A DNA stretch of 6,374 nt from Planctomycetota bacterium (lineage in GTDB: Bacteria > Planctomycetota > SZUA-567 > JAFGNG01). The stretch spans positions 1 through 6,374 of the forward strand of contig JAFGNG010000261.1 of the NCBI GenBank assembly GCA_016927125.1, in the 5' to 3' direction. Both the position numbers and the translations under genes were made by a program. How positions within the stretch are numbered: position 1 is the first letter of the stretch; the number at the start of each line of letters is the position of its first letter. The notes beneath the pieces are model-generated. The model was not told the origin of the DNA. It worked only from the letters and a program-made list of their open reading frames with translations, and did no database searches. Of this stretch, positions 6,105 through 6,374 are shown one piece after another.

Positions 6105-6112
6105 AAATTTGA

Positions 6113-6374
6113 GTGGACCCACTCTCCCTTGGTGCCGGGTTGCTACTCGGCTTGCTTATCGGCGCCAGTATCACCGGTGTGATTCTGATCCGGCGCTCCT
6201 CGAAAGTGTGCGAAGCGCAGGCGCGCCTGGAAGCCGAGCGCGACAGCCTGGTGCGTGCGAACCAGGAAAAGCTCGCTGCCTGGGAAGATGCGGAAAAGAA
6301 GCTGCGCGAAGCCTTCCAGAGCCTCTCCGCCGAAGCCCTGAATAAAAACAATCAATCCTTTCTCGACCTCGCCA
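6113..6374 (+). CDS. rmuC: RmuC family DNA recombination protein, N-terminal part (cut by window end)
   Basis: The 87 residues present start with GTG, read as Met, then DPLSLGAGLLLGLLIGASI, a membrane anchor at about residues 4-26, followed by basic RRSSK and a long charged helix rich in Ala, Glu and Arg that should form the RmuC coiled coil. KLREAFQSLSAEALNKNNQS and FLDLA at the end match the conserved entry into the RmuC domain, where a Phe, Leu-rich, AEAL, Asn, FL-LA pattern is usual. The nuclease-like core lies beyond the window; the family is normally about 400-500 residues. In Escherichia coli, RmuC limits rearrangements at short inverted repeats and has a predicted PD-(D/E)XK-like nuclease fold. 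The gene has its own promoter and ribosome site and diverges from the glycosyltransferase operon, so no functional link between them is implied. Other open frames across 5953-6355 are shadows. Confidence 0.85.
   Translation, partial: MDPLSLGAGLLLGLLIGASITGVILIRRSSKVCEAQARLEAERDSLVRANQEKLAAWEDAEKKLREAFQSLSAEALNKNNQSFLDLA

Larger units (their letters stand above)
5867..6112. other. Divergent intergenic region between the operon and rmuC
   Basis: These 246 bases separate the leftward glycosyltransferase from rightward rmuC. A clear rightward promoter is present. For the leftward operon I found only a weak TATAGG-like -10 near 5910 with no matching -35, so its promoter is unresolved. No convincing gene is seen. 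Confidence 0.6.

Noticed and set aside
5953..6345. 130-residue plus-strand frame over the rmuC start
   Set aside because: It overlaps rmuC out of frame and includes the rmuC promoter and leader; there is no domain signal.

Overview
The window looks like bacterial chromosome of moderate, roughly even GC. Genes are preceded by recognisable Shine-Dalgarno motifs, two reading frames begin with sigma70-like -35/-10 pairs, and the right edge carries the start of rmuC, a bacterial gene. The lineage cannot be named from the sequence. A secreted multidomain protease and a possible compatible-solute operon would suit an environmental, perhaps anaerobic bacterium, but that is inference.

Layout, left to right. 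A small leftward gene (83-367) encodes a 94-residue protein with one membrane segment and a charged tail. Bases 368-728 hold no gene; they contain a cluster of hairpin-forming repeats, a good rightward promoter and a weaker leftward one. A rightward gene (729-2672) encodes a secreted papain-family (C1A) cysteine protease with a lectin-like domain, a PKD-like domain and a C-terminal dockerin-type domain. Two hairpins (2703-2777) separate it from a convergent leftward two-gene operon: a GT4 glycosyltransferase (5866-4601), then a GH13 subfamily 18 sugar phosphorylase (about 4592-2790). From 5867 to 6112 there is a divergent intergenic region with a TTGACA/TATGGT promoter reading right into rmuC, which starts with GTG at 6113 and is cut by the window end.

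The two operon genes overlap at the stop/start junction and are probably translated together. The phosphorylase has the GH13_18 catalytic triad but departs from sucrose phosphorylase in the acceptor region, and resembles the YcjM/glucosylglycerate phosphorylase branch. The GT4 enzyme resembles, as far as I can recall, the mannosylglucosylglycerate synthase (MggS) type. Together they may make or turn over glucosylglycerate-type compatible solutes or storage glycosides. This is the most interesting metabolic hypothesis here, and it is unproven.

I see no CRISPR array, tRNA, rRNA, insertion sequence or defence island. The other long open frames are other-frame or antisense shadows of these genes.
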